NCBI GenBank assembly: GCA_949130495.1
Contig: OX422211.1
Coordinates: 448,580,719-448,644,718, forward strand
Direction of reading: 5' to 3'
DNA length: 64,000 nt
Source: Sambucus nigra
Taxonomy: Eukaryota > Streptophyta > Magnoliopsida > Dipsacales > Adoxaceae
Shown here: positions 23,015 to 33,741 of the stretch, piece by piece
Layout of the letters: the number at the start of each line of letters is the position of its first letter
Numbering within the stretch: the first letter of the stretch is position 1
Position numbers and translations under genes: made by a program
The notes under the pieces: generated by a model
What the model was told of the DNA's origin: nothing
The model's input: only the letters and a program-made list of their open reading frames with translations
Databases searched by the model: none

Positions 23015-23945
23015 TGATGATGCTAAGATTTAGCATCACCAGATAAGTGATAGTGAGCTCAAGCAGAAGCAGCCATGGCAGCCATAGGGATGCAAGTATA
23101 TAAGTATGTAAGTGTGTAGAAGGGGATGAGTATAAGAGGAAATAAGACAATGATGTATAGTGGTTCAGCCAATTTGGCCTACATCCACTGTGAGTGTGTG
23201 ATCCACTAAGTATGGGCACTAATGGCCTTGGATACAATGCTCATAACCCTCTCCTCTCTCTACTGTGTGTGTACAAGCAGAGTTTTAGCTAGGGCTATTG
23301 TTCATGGATCGATCCCTTGTAGGGTTGTAGGTGACAAGTATATATAGGTCTTGGGGGGTGTAGTGTACCCCCCAAGTAAGCATGGTGCATGTGAATGATG
23401 ATCCAACCAATCCCCTGTTGACACCTGTAGATGCCAAATGATGACATAATATTCCCTCACGTGAGGGTGTGATTTGGTTATAACGGTCTGCCACGTGTCA
23501 TATGAGCCTGACGCGCACTGTTCCACGCGTGTCCCAAACCGCGCGCTGTCATGATGTCACCCTCGGCCTATGAGCCGAGGCCGAGGGCAAAGTTTCATCC
23601 GGCAGGGAGTCTGGCTTGATTCTGGCCTCGTACTGTCGTACCATCGTAGGGTCGTCCAGAGCCTGGGGAGGGGTCGTACCCTCGTAGGGTCGTCCAGAGC
23701 CTGGGGAAGGGTCGGCCCCTCGTAGGGTCGTCCGGATCCTGGGTCAGGGTCGGCCTCTCGTAGGGTCGTCTGGGCCTGGTGGTGGCCAGCTGGGGCCTGG
23801 TGAAGGGTCGGCCCCTCGTAGGGTCGTCCGTATAAGAGGTAATCCTCATCCAGGCTGAGGGTATAAACGGGTATATCAACAAGCGTGACACAGAGAAATG
23901 TACATTACACTCTATATGTATATATATGGAAATGATCAAATGTAA
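23015..23945 (-). repeat. Probable solo LTR of a Tat-like gypsy element
   Basis: On - it has a TATA box (CTATATATACTTG, near 23,337-23,348) followed by GTGGATGTAGGCC and a GAACCAC phrase, as in the Tat LTR at 18.3-18.7 kb. Near its end is the palindrome GATGCTAA.A.TTAGCATC (23,019-23,037). The left edge tgatgatgctaag is fairly clear. The right edge is only approximate and no target duplication could be fixed. No internal region adjoins it. Confidence 0.5.
23640..23835 (+). repeat. GC-rich tandem repeat, ~50-bp unit
   Basis: The phrase ctcgtagggtcgtcc recurs at about 23,643, 23,683, 23,719, 23,757 and 23,815, alternating with gagcctggggaagggtcgg. This island is much richer in GC than its surroundings and lies in the upstream (U3-like) part of the probable LTR. 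Confidence 0.85.
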
Positions 23946-24049
23946 TCTCACTTTGAGGTTCCTGAATGGGATTTATTTTTTTTTAATAGTAAAAAAATAT
24001 TTTTGCACTGATTTTTCTTTATAATTTTGAAACATTTCAGTAAGACCAT

Positions 24050-24055
<6 letters not shown>

Positions 24056-24100
<45 letters not shown>
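24056..24100. repeat. (AT)n microsatellite
   Basis: A pure AT run of about 45 bases directly before the TAGGCG-rich repeat. Similar runs lie at 24,586-24,622 and 25,122-25,168. Confidence 0.95.
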
Positions 24101-24102
<2 letters not shown>

Positions 24103-24103
<1 letters not shown>

Positions 24104-24583
24104 AGTATTCTGAAAGGTACGTCTAGGCTCTGCCTAGACTTGAGGCTTCGGAGAAACGTTCCACGTTAAGCCTTTTATGCGTTATTCTTGGCAAAAGGCT
24201 TAGAGCGCATTTAAAAAAAATGCTTTAGTGAAATGTATCGCCTTTTAAATACTTTTTTTTTACAAACCGGATCAATATCTCATTGTAAACATTCGAAAGA
24301 CAAATGGCATCCCAAACCTCTTCGCCTCTCGTTAAAAAAGCGGGCCTTTTTTCTTTATGTATTTTTTTGTCTTTTTCTTAGTATTAAAAAAAATAGTATT
24401 TTAGTTTGCATATATTCAGACATACTTTAAGATATGTACCATTTTAGTATTTTTAATAGCTTTGTTATAGTTAAAATATATTAAAAACGCCTAAGCGGCT
24501 TTTCACGCCTTTTTACCCCTAAGACACGCCTAGGATTCTAAGGCTTAATGCTTGGCCTTCACGCTCTGCGTTTTTTAGAACCT

Positions 24584-24584
<1 letters not shown>
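24103..24584. mobile_element. TAGGCG-rich MITE, copy 1 (diverged)
   Basis: It ends cgttttttagaaccttg, the terminus shared with the copies at 37,897-38,318 and 62,819-63,220. It begins cagtattctgaaaggtac, a changed form of the other end. The interior has the family's features: gtctaggc, aaggcttagagcgc, a T-rich middle with agatatgtaccattttagta, then aagcggcttttcacgcc. It sits inside AT repeats, so no target copy can be read. Confidence 0.7.
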
Positions 24585-24624
<40 letters not shown>

Positions 24625-24639
24625 AGTTATTGATCACAT

Positions 24640-25050
24640 ATCTTAGGTACTAGAAGTTGCGGATCGTATCATTCGGGCAGAGCCTGGGTCCCTTAGTATT
24701 ATGTATAGCGCATCTCCCTCAAAGTTTCTTTTGTTAGTTTCGTTCCGATCGATGAAGGAGACTCTACTAGTCGGTAGCGCGCGGATTCGTTTTCCTATGG
24801 GATCGGTCCTAAGGCGCGTGCTTCAATATTGTCTTGATTGGAAATCGCTGATGCCCTGAGAATATGCCAAACGCTCAGTAATTCGAACAGCTTAGCAGAC
24901 TGGTCAATTTCCTCGATTCTTTCTGATATAAGAGATACGCTTCATGACCACCCCAATTGGCTATTCACCCATATGAAACATAAAGGCAACATTCTTTCCC
25001 ATCAACTGGCCAAGTTGACTATCCAACCACCTTGGGGCATCAATCACTAG
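24640..25050 (+). pseudogene. RNase H-like (RVT_3) fragment
   Basis: The frame at 24,838-25,050 reads EIADALRICQTLSNSN, DWSISSILSDIRDTLHDH, then NWLFTHMKHKGNILSHQLAK. This is the C-terminal half of the plant RNase H-like domain found at the end of LINE polyproteins and in related host genes (the DW..xxIxxDIR and HxxRxxNxxAHxLAK pattern). The preceding 190 bases read as its broken N-terminal half. It is a fragment, not a gene. Confidence 0.6.
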
Positions 25051-25120
25051 TCCTCTATATGGTTCCCTTCTCGAATGTGAATCTCTATTCGTAGTGGGAC
25101 CGGAGTGAACCGGTCTTCAG

Positions 25121-25170
<50 letters not shown>

Positions 25171-25440
25171 GACTAATTTAACGGGGTTAAATGACAGGCT
25201 TAATATCATCCACGCGATTTTAGGACCGATATCATCATTTGGATCACCTGTGGATCACCTGTTAGGGACCTCTTTGTCTTTTTATGCCTTTGTCTTTTTC
25301 TAATGTTATAGGAATAGAATTTTCTACCCCAATAATTTCTATGGTTTTTTAAGCTTATTATAAAGCCTAATTAATGGAAGTCTAAGTGTAGATGTTTTAG
25401 GGCTACTGCTACTTCTTAAGCTTCTTCCATCACTATCGTA

Positions 25441-26100
25441 CTAGAGTTCTGAATAGCGAGGATTATCTATATAAATAGTTTCTTCAGGGAGTCTAAAAAT
25501 TGTAAGCGATTTTGCAAGAAAATATTCCAGTCTTAAATACCTTATACGGTATCTTGGGTTTATCAGTCTAGTTTCTTTATATATTTGATTAACAATATTA
25601 ATTATATCGTTATCTATAAATTCGTCTAAATTATTATCACCACAAGATGGAAGAAATCTACGGTATGTTCTAGGGGTAGCTGTCTCTATATTTTTAAGGA
25701 GAGGGCAGATTCCTCCAGCTTTAATTAAAATAGCCTTTGTTTCAGCTAACCTTTTTCGTCTAATAAATTTTAAGACGTCTATACTGTCTTCAAGTATCCT
25801 AGTACATTCTTGATATTTTTCAGGTCTTGACAGTTCTTCTGCAAAATCTTTAGTTCGTAATTTATGTCTTAAGAGATCACGAATCCCTGTTCTAATTATT
25901 TCTATTCTAGGTACTTCTCTTCATAACCACTCAATAATATGGTCTATATATTTGAAAGTACCACCTGCGTATGTTAAAGTAGATTACATAAGTTCTTTAT
26001 CTTTTGGGTTTGTAAGAGTCCAATCTTGAATTTCTCTAGTTAAGTCTAAACTTGTTTGATTAACAAATTCTAAAAAGTCTTTAGTGATTTGTAGGCTCAT
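25441..26100 (-). pseudogene. Last ORF of the pararetrovirus, unknown function (2 stops)
   Basis: On - a frame of 219 codons starts MSLQITKDFLEFVNQ at 26,100 and ends NPRYSEL at a stop ending at 25,441. It is broken only by TAA at codon 40 and TGA at codon 61. The composition is Lys/Arg/Ile-rich. The middle reads SIDVLKFIRRKRLAETKAIL and then RTYRRFLPSCGDNN. No transmembrane segment or known catalytic motif was seen. It lies about 560 bases after a TATA box, so it may be expressed from its own transcript or be the first ORF of the next round in the circular genome. I cannot name it. Confidence 0.6.
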
Positions 26101-26942
26101 ACAAGATTCTTTTTAAAACAATAATATGTAAAATAGTTAAGGGTTTGGTTCGAGTTATACCTCCCTTGTGGTCTGCAATATCTTTATCATCCTTCCTTAT
26201 TCTCTTCAGCCTTGCTACTATTCTTCTCGGATCTCGGCCTCCTACAACTCTCTCTTTATGTGTCGCACCTCAATCCACTATTTTGGCGTTGAACCCGTTT
26301 CCTGCTTGTACGCCTTCATGCCTAACGCCCACCTGGCTAATGGCTTACGACAAATCGGCACCTGACGGCGGTTCACCAGTATAACACCTTGTGTGCTACA
26401 CCAGAGGGTCCACACAATAGTCCTCTATGAATAAAAAGTTATAGATAATTTGTAAAATAATAACAACTCAACATAAGAGATTTCTGGAAAAGAAAATATT
26501 TTATTGCATAGCATCAGTAGTTACAACTCTCCCCTAATTATGAGAGGTTTACTCACTCATATACATATTACTCATTACAAGCATACACACTCTTTCTAAC
26601 TTCTAAACTTCGATGATTAACTCTTATCCTCCACTTCGATATCTTAAACTCAATTGGACGCTCCCTTTTATAGCACAAGGGAACTACAAATGACTGGATA
26701 CCGGAGGCTAAAAAGGAAGCCGGTTAAAGAGATTCTAATTATTAAAGTATATACTATTTGCTTTACATAAAGTAAGTTTGTCTTCTAGCAATAATTCTAA
26801 CCTAACATCTTTCTGAAGGTCTCTTTCTTCTTTATAAAAAGAAGTAATATGGGGGCCCGTGTGGGGCATATCGGAGCTGTCTTCTTCTTCACACTGCAAG
26901 AGAATCTAGATGAGTCTTGTCATCTTGTAATAATGCATAAGT
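26101..26942 (-). other. Pararetrovirus intergenic/leader region
   Basis: Non-coding on both strands by inspection. It contains the TATA-like box at 26,663-26,673. The stretch 26,145-26,400 is richer in GC than its surroundings. Confidence 0.45.
26663..26673 (-). promoter_or_regulatory. TATA box, pararetroviral
   Basis: On - CTATAAAAGGG lies between two ORFs, with the next ATG 560 bases on. The spacing fits a pararetroviral promoter with a long leader. Confidence 0.55.
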
Positions 26943-28089
26943 CTAGAGAAGGGCATCTTTTGTCCTTAATAATTCTTCTGTTAACGAGGGGCACATCTTT
27001 GTCCCATCTATGTCTTCTTCTACCTTATCTTGGCTTGGGAGGGCATTATTGAAAAATTCATCAATGAGGCCCATAATTCTAAGGCTATCTGGTAAGGCTA
27101 TCTCTACCAATTCCATGGATTCTTTTTTGAGCCTTCCATTTGATGGCTCATCAGCTTGGATTATTAGGTCTTCTTTGTGGTAGGCAGTAAACCACTTGTC
27201 TTCATGTGTTAATAATTCCATGATTTCTATTGTCTCCAAGGCATGAGCAATTTGGAACTTGGACTTATCAACAATTAAATCTTTAGTCTTGTATTCTAAT
27301 AGAATCCCAACGTCTTTGAATATATAATTGGAAAATCTAATAAGTCTAAATCCTTCAACTCTCATTCCTCTACAGGAACTCGGAGCAATCTAATAGATTC
27401 TAGCAAATAGAAGAAGGAAGTCTTCTACCTTCTTAAAATACTCGTGGACTATTTTTCCAAGAGCAACAGAGTCTTCAATATCCTTTATCTGAACGAGTCC
27501 AATGAACCCGTGGTCTGCAAGAGTTATATGAACCATATCTGATTTTCCAAAAAGATATAGTGATGGAACGTCTTTGAAGAAACCTTTAATCATTAAAGCA
27601 TCTCCATTTATTTCTGATAATGACATATTAAAATGATTAATAATGTTATTAGTTTCTTTTTGAAAGTCTTCTGCTAATGGGAGATTATTATGACCAAACA
27701 GTATAATAATCTTAGTCTTAAAAGTCTTTTTTTGATAACAAAAATTAGCAGGTCTAGTTTCGGAGGATTCTCCAAGATTCTGAACATAAGTTTGAGTCTG
27801 AGGTCTAGGCATAGCAGTACCACTGAGTTGGGTAACTGCAAGTCTTTGAGTCCTCATGAATCTGGCAATGGCTACCAAATTTTGTTTGAACTCAATCCAT
27901 AGTTTTTTCTTCATGTTCCACCATATAGTGTCTATGAGAGTATTTTTATCATCTAAAAATTCTCGTCTAAAATTTATTAAGTCTGGATATCTTTGATCAG
28001 GTCTATATTGGGGAAAATACATCTTCCCAATGAGTCTATTTTGAGAAATAATCTCATGTCTAGATTTTTTAGGAGGAACTAAGATATCA
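26943..28089 (-). pseudogene. Pararetrovirus ORF downstream of RNase H, unknown function
   Basis: One - frame runs from about 28,089 to 26,943, with a single in-frame stop between FLLLFARIY (27,390) and IAPSSCRG. A likely start is MYFPQYRPDQRYPDLINFRR at 28,022. The product would be about 360 residues with Trp- and Lys-rich N-terminal and acidic C-terminal parts (EDIDGTKMCPSLTEELLRT). Some Caulimoviridae carry an extra ORF after the polymerase (the transactivator of caulimoviruses, ORF2 of florendoviruses). The position agrees, but I see no motif that ties it to either. Confidence 0.6.
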
Positions 28090-28766
28090 TCAAAGTTCTC
28101 TAGGATTGGTCTTTCTTGAGAGTCTTGAATATGAGTCTCTCTTTGTGTTATACCAGCATTTGGCTTTTACGCATCTAAGATAGTCTGCAACGTCTTCTTT
28201 GTTCAATATATTCATTCCAGATGAACTCATGATGTCTAGGTATTCTGTTTGCAACATAAAACATGAAATCATATTAGTGTTAGCAAACATTAGATCTATT
28301 GATATAATGTTTGGAATGGTATTTTTACTTCCCTTAATATGTATAACGGAGAAGTCATAACAATTAAGCAATTATTGCCATCTAATTAGTTTATTAGTCC
28401 TTGATTAGGACAAGTCTAAGTTTCTGGACTTTAGTGCATAAGAAGAGTCAGTATAAACAGTAAAATGTTTAGGTCTAAGAAAAAGCATATATTTTTCTAT
28501 TGCCCTTACTCTAGCTAAAACTTCTTTTTCATGGGCATTGTATTGTTTCTGGGTCTGTAAAGGTTCCAGAACTATATCTATAAAGTTTCTTCTTTTTTGT
28601 CTGATGATCAATGGCAAAGTATATTGCTCCCCATTATTTATCAGAGGCATATGTTTCTACTATAAATTGGTCTTCTGCATTAGGTATTCTAAGTAAAGGA
28701 ATGTTCTTGGCTGCATCTTTAATCTATCTTATGACTTCAAAATCATCTTTGGTCCAATAAAAAGGA
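28090..28766 (-). pseudogene. RNase H domain, pararetrovirus
   Basis: Pieces on - read NAHEKEVLARVRAIEKYM, KHFTVYTDSSYAL and YDFSVIHIKGSKNTIPNIIS. These are the Glu helix, the TDSSYAL strand with its Asp, and the C-terminal HIKGxxN segment of Caulimoviridae RNase H. The frame differs from RT before it, so one frame change lies near 28,700. Several stops occur, including one after RNLDLS. Confidence 0.75.
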
Positions 28767-29660
28767 TCAGTTTTGTCTGTTCCTTTTTAATTTGGATGTT
28801 AGGATTTGTCTTCTTGAAGCAAGGTACTTAATAAAGTCTGCAGCACAATTAAGCAATCCTAAAAATGATTGTAATTGTTTTCTATCCTTAAGTTGATCTG
28901 AAAACTCAAGAATCTTTTTAGTTATGTGTTCTGCCAAGGATAATTTTCCTTTATTATTATGCATTCCCACAAATTCTATCTCAGTCTGAAATAATTGCAT
29001 TTTCCTTTCCGAAATAACAATACCATGTTTGTCTAATTCTAAAATAATCTTTTTAAGATGGTCTACATGCTCTGTCTCAGGCTTACTGGCTACAAGAATA
29101 TCATATATGTAAAGAAGACTAAATTCTGAATAAGGTCTAAATATTTTATCCATTCTTCTTTGGAATACTTGAGGAGCATTCAAGTATCCAAATGGCATTA
29201 CTAGTCATTCGTATTTTCCTTGGGGCACACTAAAGGCTATCCAAGTAATACTTCCTAGATGCATCTTGATTTGCCAGAAGCCTGATTTGCAATCAAACTT
29301 GTTGAATATAATTCTATCTTCAATCATATTGATTAAATTATTCTTGTCTGGTATCTTATAAGAATCAAATTCACAATTCTTATTTAATTGTTTATAGTCT
29401 ATAACCATTCGTCTGTTTCCTCTTTTATGTTCAGATTCATTTTGAACATAGAAGGCAAGGCTATTGTGTCTACTTTTACTTTCTCTAATAATGCCTAACT
29501 TAAGCATTTCATCTATGTCTTTTTTGAATTCTTCTATATCTTATTATGAGTATCCTTTCCTATAGGTTCCACCATTAATAGTGGCATCCGGGTTAATAGG
29601 TATAATCTCACAAAAGCTTTGGTCTTTATCCCACTTAGCAATTGGATTTTCTCCTAAAGT
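28767..29660 (-). pseudogene. Reverse transcriptase domain, pararetrovirus
   Basis: On - RRMVIDYKQLNKN, FDCKSGFWQIKM, IAFSVPQGKYE, MPFGYLNAPQVFQRRMD and LQSFLGLLNCAADFIKYL appear in the right order and spacing for a Caulimoviridae RT. The catalytic box reads YIYDILVAS at about 29,100, where YIDDILVxS is expected, so the first of the two catalytic Asp residues is Tyr and this copy could not polymerise DNA. A stop lies between GKYE and MPFG. The frame otherwise runs on from the protease. Confidence 0.85.
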
Positions 29661-29899
29661 AGGCTCTTCTAATTGCTTAATCTTTTCCTTTTCCACTTCT
29701 ATATCCATGTTCTTCTGTTTGGATATAGCTTGAACCTGTAATAAGGTGTGCTAGGATTTATCTAAAATGTCTTTTTGTATAAGCGCTATTTGCGTATAAC
29801 ACTTTTGGTCTTGACACTTACATTCTTTTTGTAAGGGTTTAGTAATTTCTAGGGCTTCTTGTTGGGTTGTAGGTCTAGGTCCACCATGCTCAGCTGAAG

Positions 29900-30470
29900 A
29901 ACTCTAATGTTTTATGGGTCTATAATTGGGTTTGACCTGTATAAGGTCAAAGGCAGTTTTTTGATCTATTAGAGGAGCTTTAATATTAAATTCCGCGTTA
30001 TCACTAATTAAGATCTTATCGTTATACTGAGTATAAGGCTGATATTTAGTTATAATATCTTATCCTAAAATAATGTTTCTTGTGAAAGAAGGACGAGGAT
30101 CCATTATCCAAAACCGATGATTAACGATTTTGTTGGTCTGATTTCCTAATTTAAAGTAAATAGGAATAGTCTGGAAATATGAGGTAAATGGATCTCCATT
30201 AGTCACTTTACTATAGATTTCTTGAGTACTTTCTAAAAAATAGTCTTCAGGGAAGGCATTAACCTTGCAAATACTCTTAGAGCACCCTGTATCTATAAAA
30301 GCTGAAAGTCTTTTAGGATAGACTTTATGTTTAACAAATAATTCTACAAAACAAGCATGTGGTTTAGTAGAAATTCCTAAATTGTTCCTTTCTAAAATAG
30401 ATATTCCTTTTTGAGGTTTATCTATAAAATCTAACGGTATTTGGTCTTCTGAACTACTATCTGGTATGCC
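29900..30470 (-). pseudogene. Aspartic protease domain, pararetrovirus
   Basis: On - RLSAFIDTGCSKSICKVN (near 30,310-30,260) is the retropepsin active-site loop (DTG with the following Ser/Cys). About 80 residues on, an ILG motif (NIILG, about 30,070) follows, as expected for the second conserved strand. The frame is shared with RT and is shifted against the Cys-rich region before it, with the change near 30,440-30,490. In the family this enzyme cuts the polyprotein. Confidence 0.65.
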
Positions 30471-31100
30471 TCTAAATCATAGGAAATTCCCTTTCCTTTG
30501 AAGTCTTCATTATCTTGAAATCTATTGTATATGTTTCTATCAATGTGTTGATAATATGTTTTAATATCTACGTCTATTTGAGCATCATACTGGCTAGTAT
30601 AAATTGCTCTAAATCTAGTTCTCCAACAGTTTTCATGGTAGTGTAATTGACAAATAACACAAATCATAAATAATTTTATTTATATGGTCTCAAATCATTC
30701 TACGCACCTAAAGTCTTTCTTGCAAAATTTCATTTCAAATGTGCAATAATGTCTTTCATCAAAGTAAGATCTAGGTATATATGTTAGTAACTCGGGATTA
30801 CTAACAGTCCATCTCTTCTTTAAAAGGGGGCTTAATATGCACTTATACCAAGCTTCTTCAAAGTCTATATATTCATCATCTAAATCATCTTGATTAACTT
30901 GCATCATATATAAATCTAAAGTATCCTGAGAGTCTTTATACTCATTAGTATCACTATTATAGTCTTATGAATCACTTTCTGTATAAGCACTATAGATACT
31001 AGTATTATCATCATCTTCAATGTTTGATATTTCTATAGCATATATGATATCTAACTCTTCTTGATCTGCATAGTGTAATATTTTATTAATGATCTTAATA
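30431..31100 (-). pseudogene. Acidic and Cys-rich region after the coat domain
   Basis: On - an acidic stretch (NIEDDDNTSIYSAYTESDS, then DDLDDEYIDFEEAWYKC) is followed by CTFEMKFCKKDFRC and, after two stops, MICVICQLHYHENCWRTRF. The run of Cys and His residues looks like a second metal-binding motif after the zinc knuckle. Badnaviruses and some other Caulimoviridae have a second Cys-rich motif here. It is in the same frame as the coat region. The exact ligand pairing cannot be set by eye. Confidence 0.5.
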
Positions 31101-32670
31101 CCTTCTTTATCTTTCTTATTAGGGAAGTATTTAGCAAAGTGACCTTATTTGCCACAAGTCCAACACTCTTAAATGGTTGTCTTAGATTGAGCTACTTATT
31201 TATCCTTCCTATAATTAGGAAACTTCTTATACTTATTAGTGTTCTTCTTAAAATATCTTCTTTGGTTAAATCTATTATTCTTAGTCTCGGTTTTCTTTTC
31301 CTTAAAGGTAGTAGATGGTCTAAATCTATACTTCTTTGGAAATCCTAAAGGTCTAGTCTTAAACTTCCTATGTTTCCATTCTAATTTTTTTTGAATTTCT
31401 TAGATTCACTACCACATCCCCATTGGATTGGAGCGATATCTCTTTCATCTTTGATTGGAGGGATCTGCTTGAAAGTTTCTTCTATTAACTTTCCATGAGT
31501 TATATCACGTCTCTTAGATATGATATAGTCTTTGGAAAAATTTATTCTTTCACCAAGGGAGTTATTTTTAACTCCGGCTACTCCTGGCCAATTCCTATAT
31601 TCATTTATTAGGATTTGTCCTATGGATGGTATCATCCTAAAGTATTCGTCTTATGGTCTCTCCAAATTCTTTAATTTCGTAATATATTTGCTCATAATTA
31701 TTTTTATATTCATTTATCTTATCTAGTTTGCAAATTCTAAGGAGGGCTAACTTAGTTTTTGCTAGGTCTTGTTCATTGATTTGAGCTAGATGCCCAGCTC
31801 CAATGAATTCTGACGTGAACAATTGAATGTATTCTTCAATTGATCTTTCTTCTAAGTTTTCTTTAATCTTCTCAATCTTAGCTAAAGAGTCTTTATCTGT
31901 AGCCTTTCTTAAAGTATCTTAATAATCTTTCGCAATTCCTCTAATGGATTGCTCAGCGTATTATTTACATGACCTTGCATCCCATTGTTCATTAGATGCA
32001 AAATACATGTTCATCTGATTACGCCATTCATCTAAGACCTCCTTCCTATCTTGAACATTATCTAGGTTAAGGTATATACCTACTGGATTTATGGCTTGAC
32101 TTACCATGGTCTTAACAAGAGTAAAACTCTTGTCACTGGTTGGAAAGTCTTTTATATAGTCAGGTTTAGTCTTAACTAAAGTGCTTGAGTATATAGGAAT
32201 ATTTATTCTTATTGGTTTACTAAAAAGTCTAGGATCATCTTCTAGCCTACTACTACTTCCTATCTCTTATTTATTAGGATTTACTTGTGTAGCTGGCATT
32301 AATCTTTCTTCTCCTTCTTTTATTAGTCTTAAGTTTCTAAGAAGTTCCTTTGTATTCTTAGATTCTTTTAACTTTAATATGCGGTCTTGGGCTATCATAT
32401 TAAATATTTCTCTTTCTTGAAATCTAACATAATGACTTTTCTCAATATGATCTTTAAATGTCTTCATGTCCAATTCTGAGGGTTCATGTCCAAAGTTTTG
32501 GATCCGAGCTTTTTCTTTAACTAAGTATTTTTGTTCAAATGATCTTCTAGGTCTAATTATAGGGGCTTGTCTTAGTAAACTAGAACTATTCTTAGTACTA
32601 CATTCTCCTTTAGAAGGATCATTGATTATGGCTTCTCCCATATTCCTAAATCTAATTTCTTCGGTTTGGA
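31101..32670 (-). pseudogene. Coat (capsid/nucleocapsid) region with zinc knuckle, pararetrovirus
   Basis: On - the frame of the movement region continues, with stops, through RRSFEQKYLVKEKARIQNFG, then MYFASNEQWDARS, and EYIQLFTSEFIGAG, which is of retroviral-capsid type, to CWTCGK.GHFAKYF at about 31,175-31,135. That is a C-x2-C-x4-H-x4 knuckle in which the fourth ligand, normally Cys, is Phe and one position is a stop. A Lys-rich stretch lies just before it. In the family this region makes the virion shell and binds RNA. Confidence 0.65.
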
Positions 32671-32716
32671 TATTCTTATTGATAATCTTAGGAGGACCAA
32701 ACTGGATAGTAACATT

Positions 32717-33700
32717 TCAAGTGACATCGTCCTGACTAATAAACAAAGGTTTATTTTGTATAGTCTTAGTTTCTTGAAATTCTGGAAATTGCCAGAGGGT
32801 CTTAGCTTTTTCTTTCATAGGTCTAGTATTCCTAATACTGTAAGTATGATTATAGTCTGATACAATGGTTCTAACTAATATTTCTTCACTAAGTCTACCG
32901 CTAGGTATTCGCGATTGCATTCTTTCATAAGAAAATTGGGAGAACTTCACATAGCTTTGGAATTCTATATTTATATTAGCGTTTGGGATAATATCGTCTT
33001 CATATCCACTAGCATATAAGATTAACTTAAAATGTTTGGCTGTGTCTATGATTACTGTAAATGCCGGAATGACATTAAAGTATCCTATGTTGTCTGATAT
33101 TTCCAATTGGGCTATCCTAATAAGCATTTTCTCAAAATCCTTCCATCTTTTGTCTACTAAACAACATAATATGTTGATATTATTCTGAGGCCTATGTAAT
33201 CCTTGGATTCTTGCTTGAAAGAGTCTAAAGGTTAGGAATTGGAACTTCTCATCAGTTCCTCTAGATCTAAGCCATTCTGAGTCAAACACTTGGAGCTCAG
33301 TATAGGATTTGTCTAACACATGATTCCTACAATGGTAAGTCATGTTATATTTATGAGTCTTAGGAGTGATACCTTATTTAAACAAGTCTATGTATCTAAT
33401 GGTTGGAAGTTGTCCATTATGAATGGAATATTCAATAATCTTCCGTCAAATTCACCCCATTCTTTCCATTATAGAGGATTGGTGAAATTTCTCTCTTTCC
33501 ACCATGTCCTAACATTGGAGGATGAATCCTTAAGTCTTTGGATCATATGATTGCTATGTCCAATATTTGGGATAGAGCTAACTATCTTACTAGTCTTATC
33601 TAATCCGTCAGTTATGACTCGTCTACCTATGGTATTCCTTTCTCTAGTTTCTATAGGAGGGGGTTCTCTAAATTTACAGGTGGATACCTATTTTTGTTCA
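32717..33700 (-). pseudogene. Movement-protein region (30K type), pararetrovirus
   Basis: On - the clear part is 33,343-32,717: FQFLTFRLFQARIQGLHRP, INILCCLVDKRWKDFEKM, IGYFNVIPAFTVIIDTAKHF and then IPSGRLSEEILVR. The LxDxR-like LVDKRW and the beta-rich order fit the 30K movement family of Caulimoviridae, which widens plasmodesmata. The 360 bases before the ATG at 33,343 also read as coding with two stops and one frame change, so the true N-terminus lies upstream. The region is fused in frame to the coat region behind it. Confidence 0.6.
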
Positions 33701-33741
33701 AGTCTTTTTTCAATTCTTTCTAAGAAGTCTGAATAATTTTT

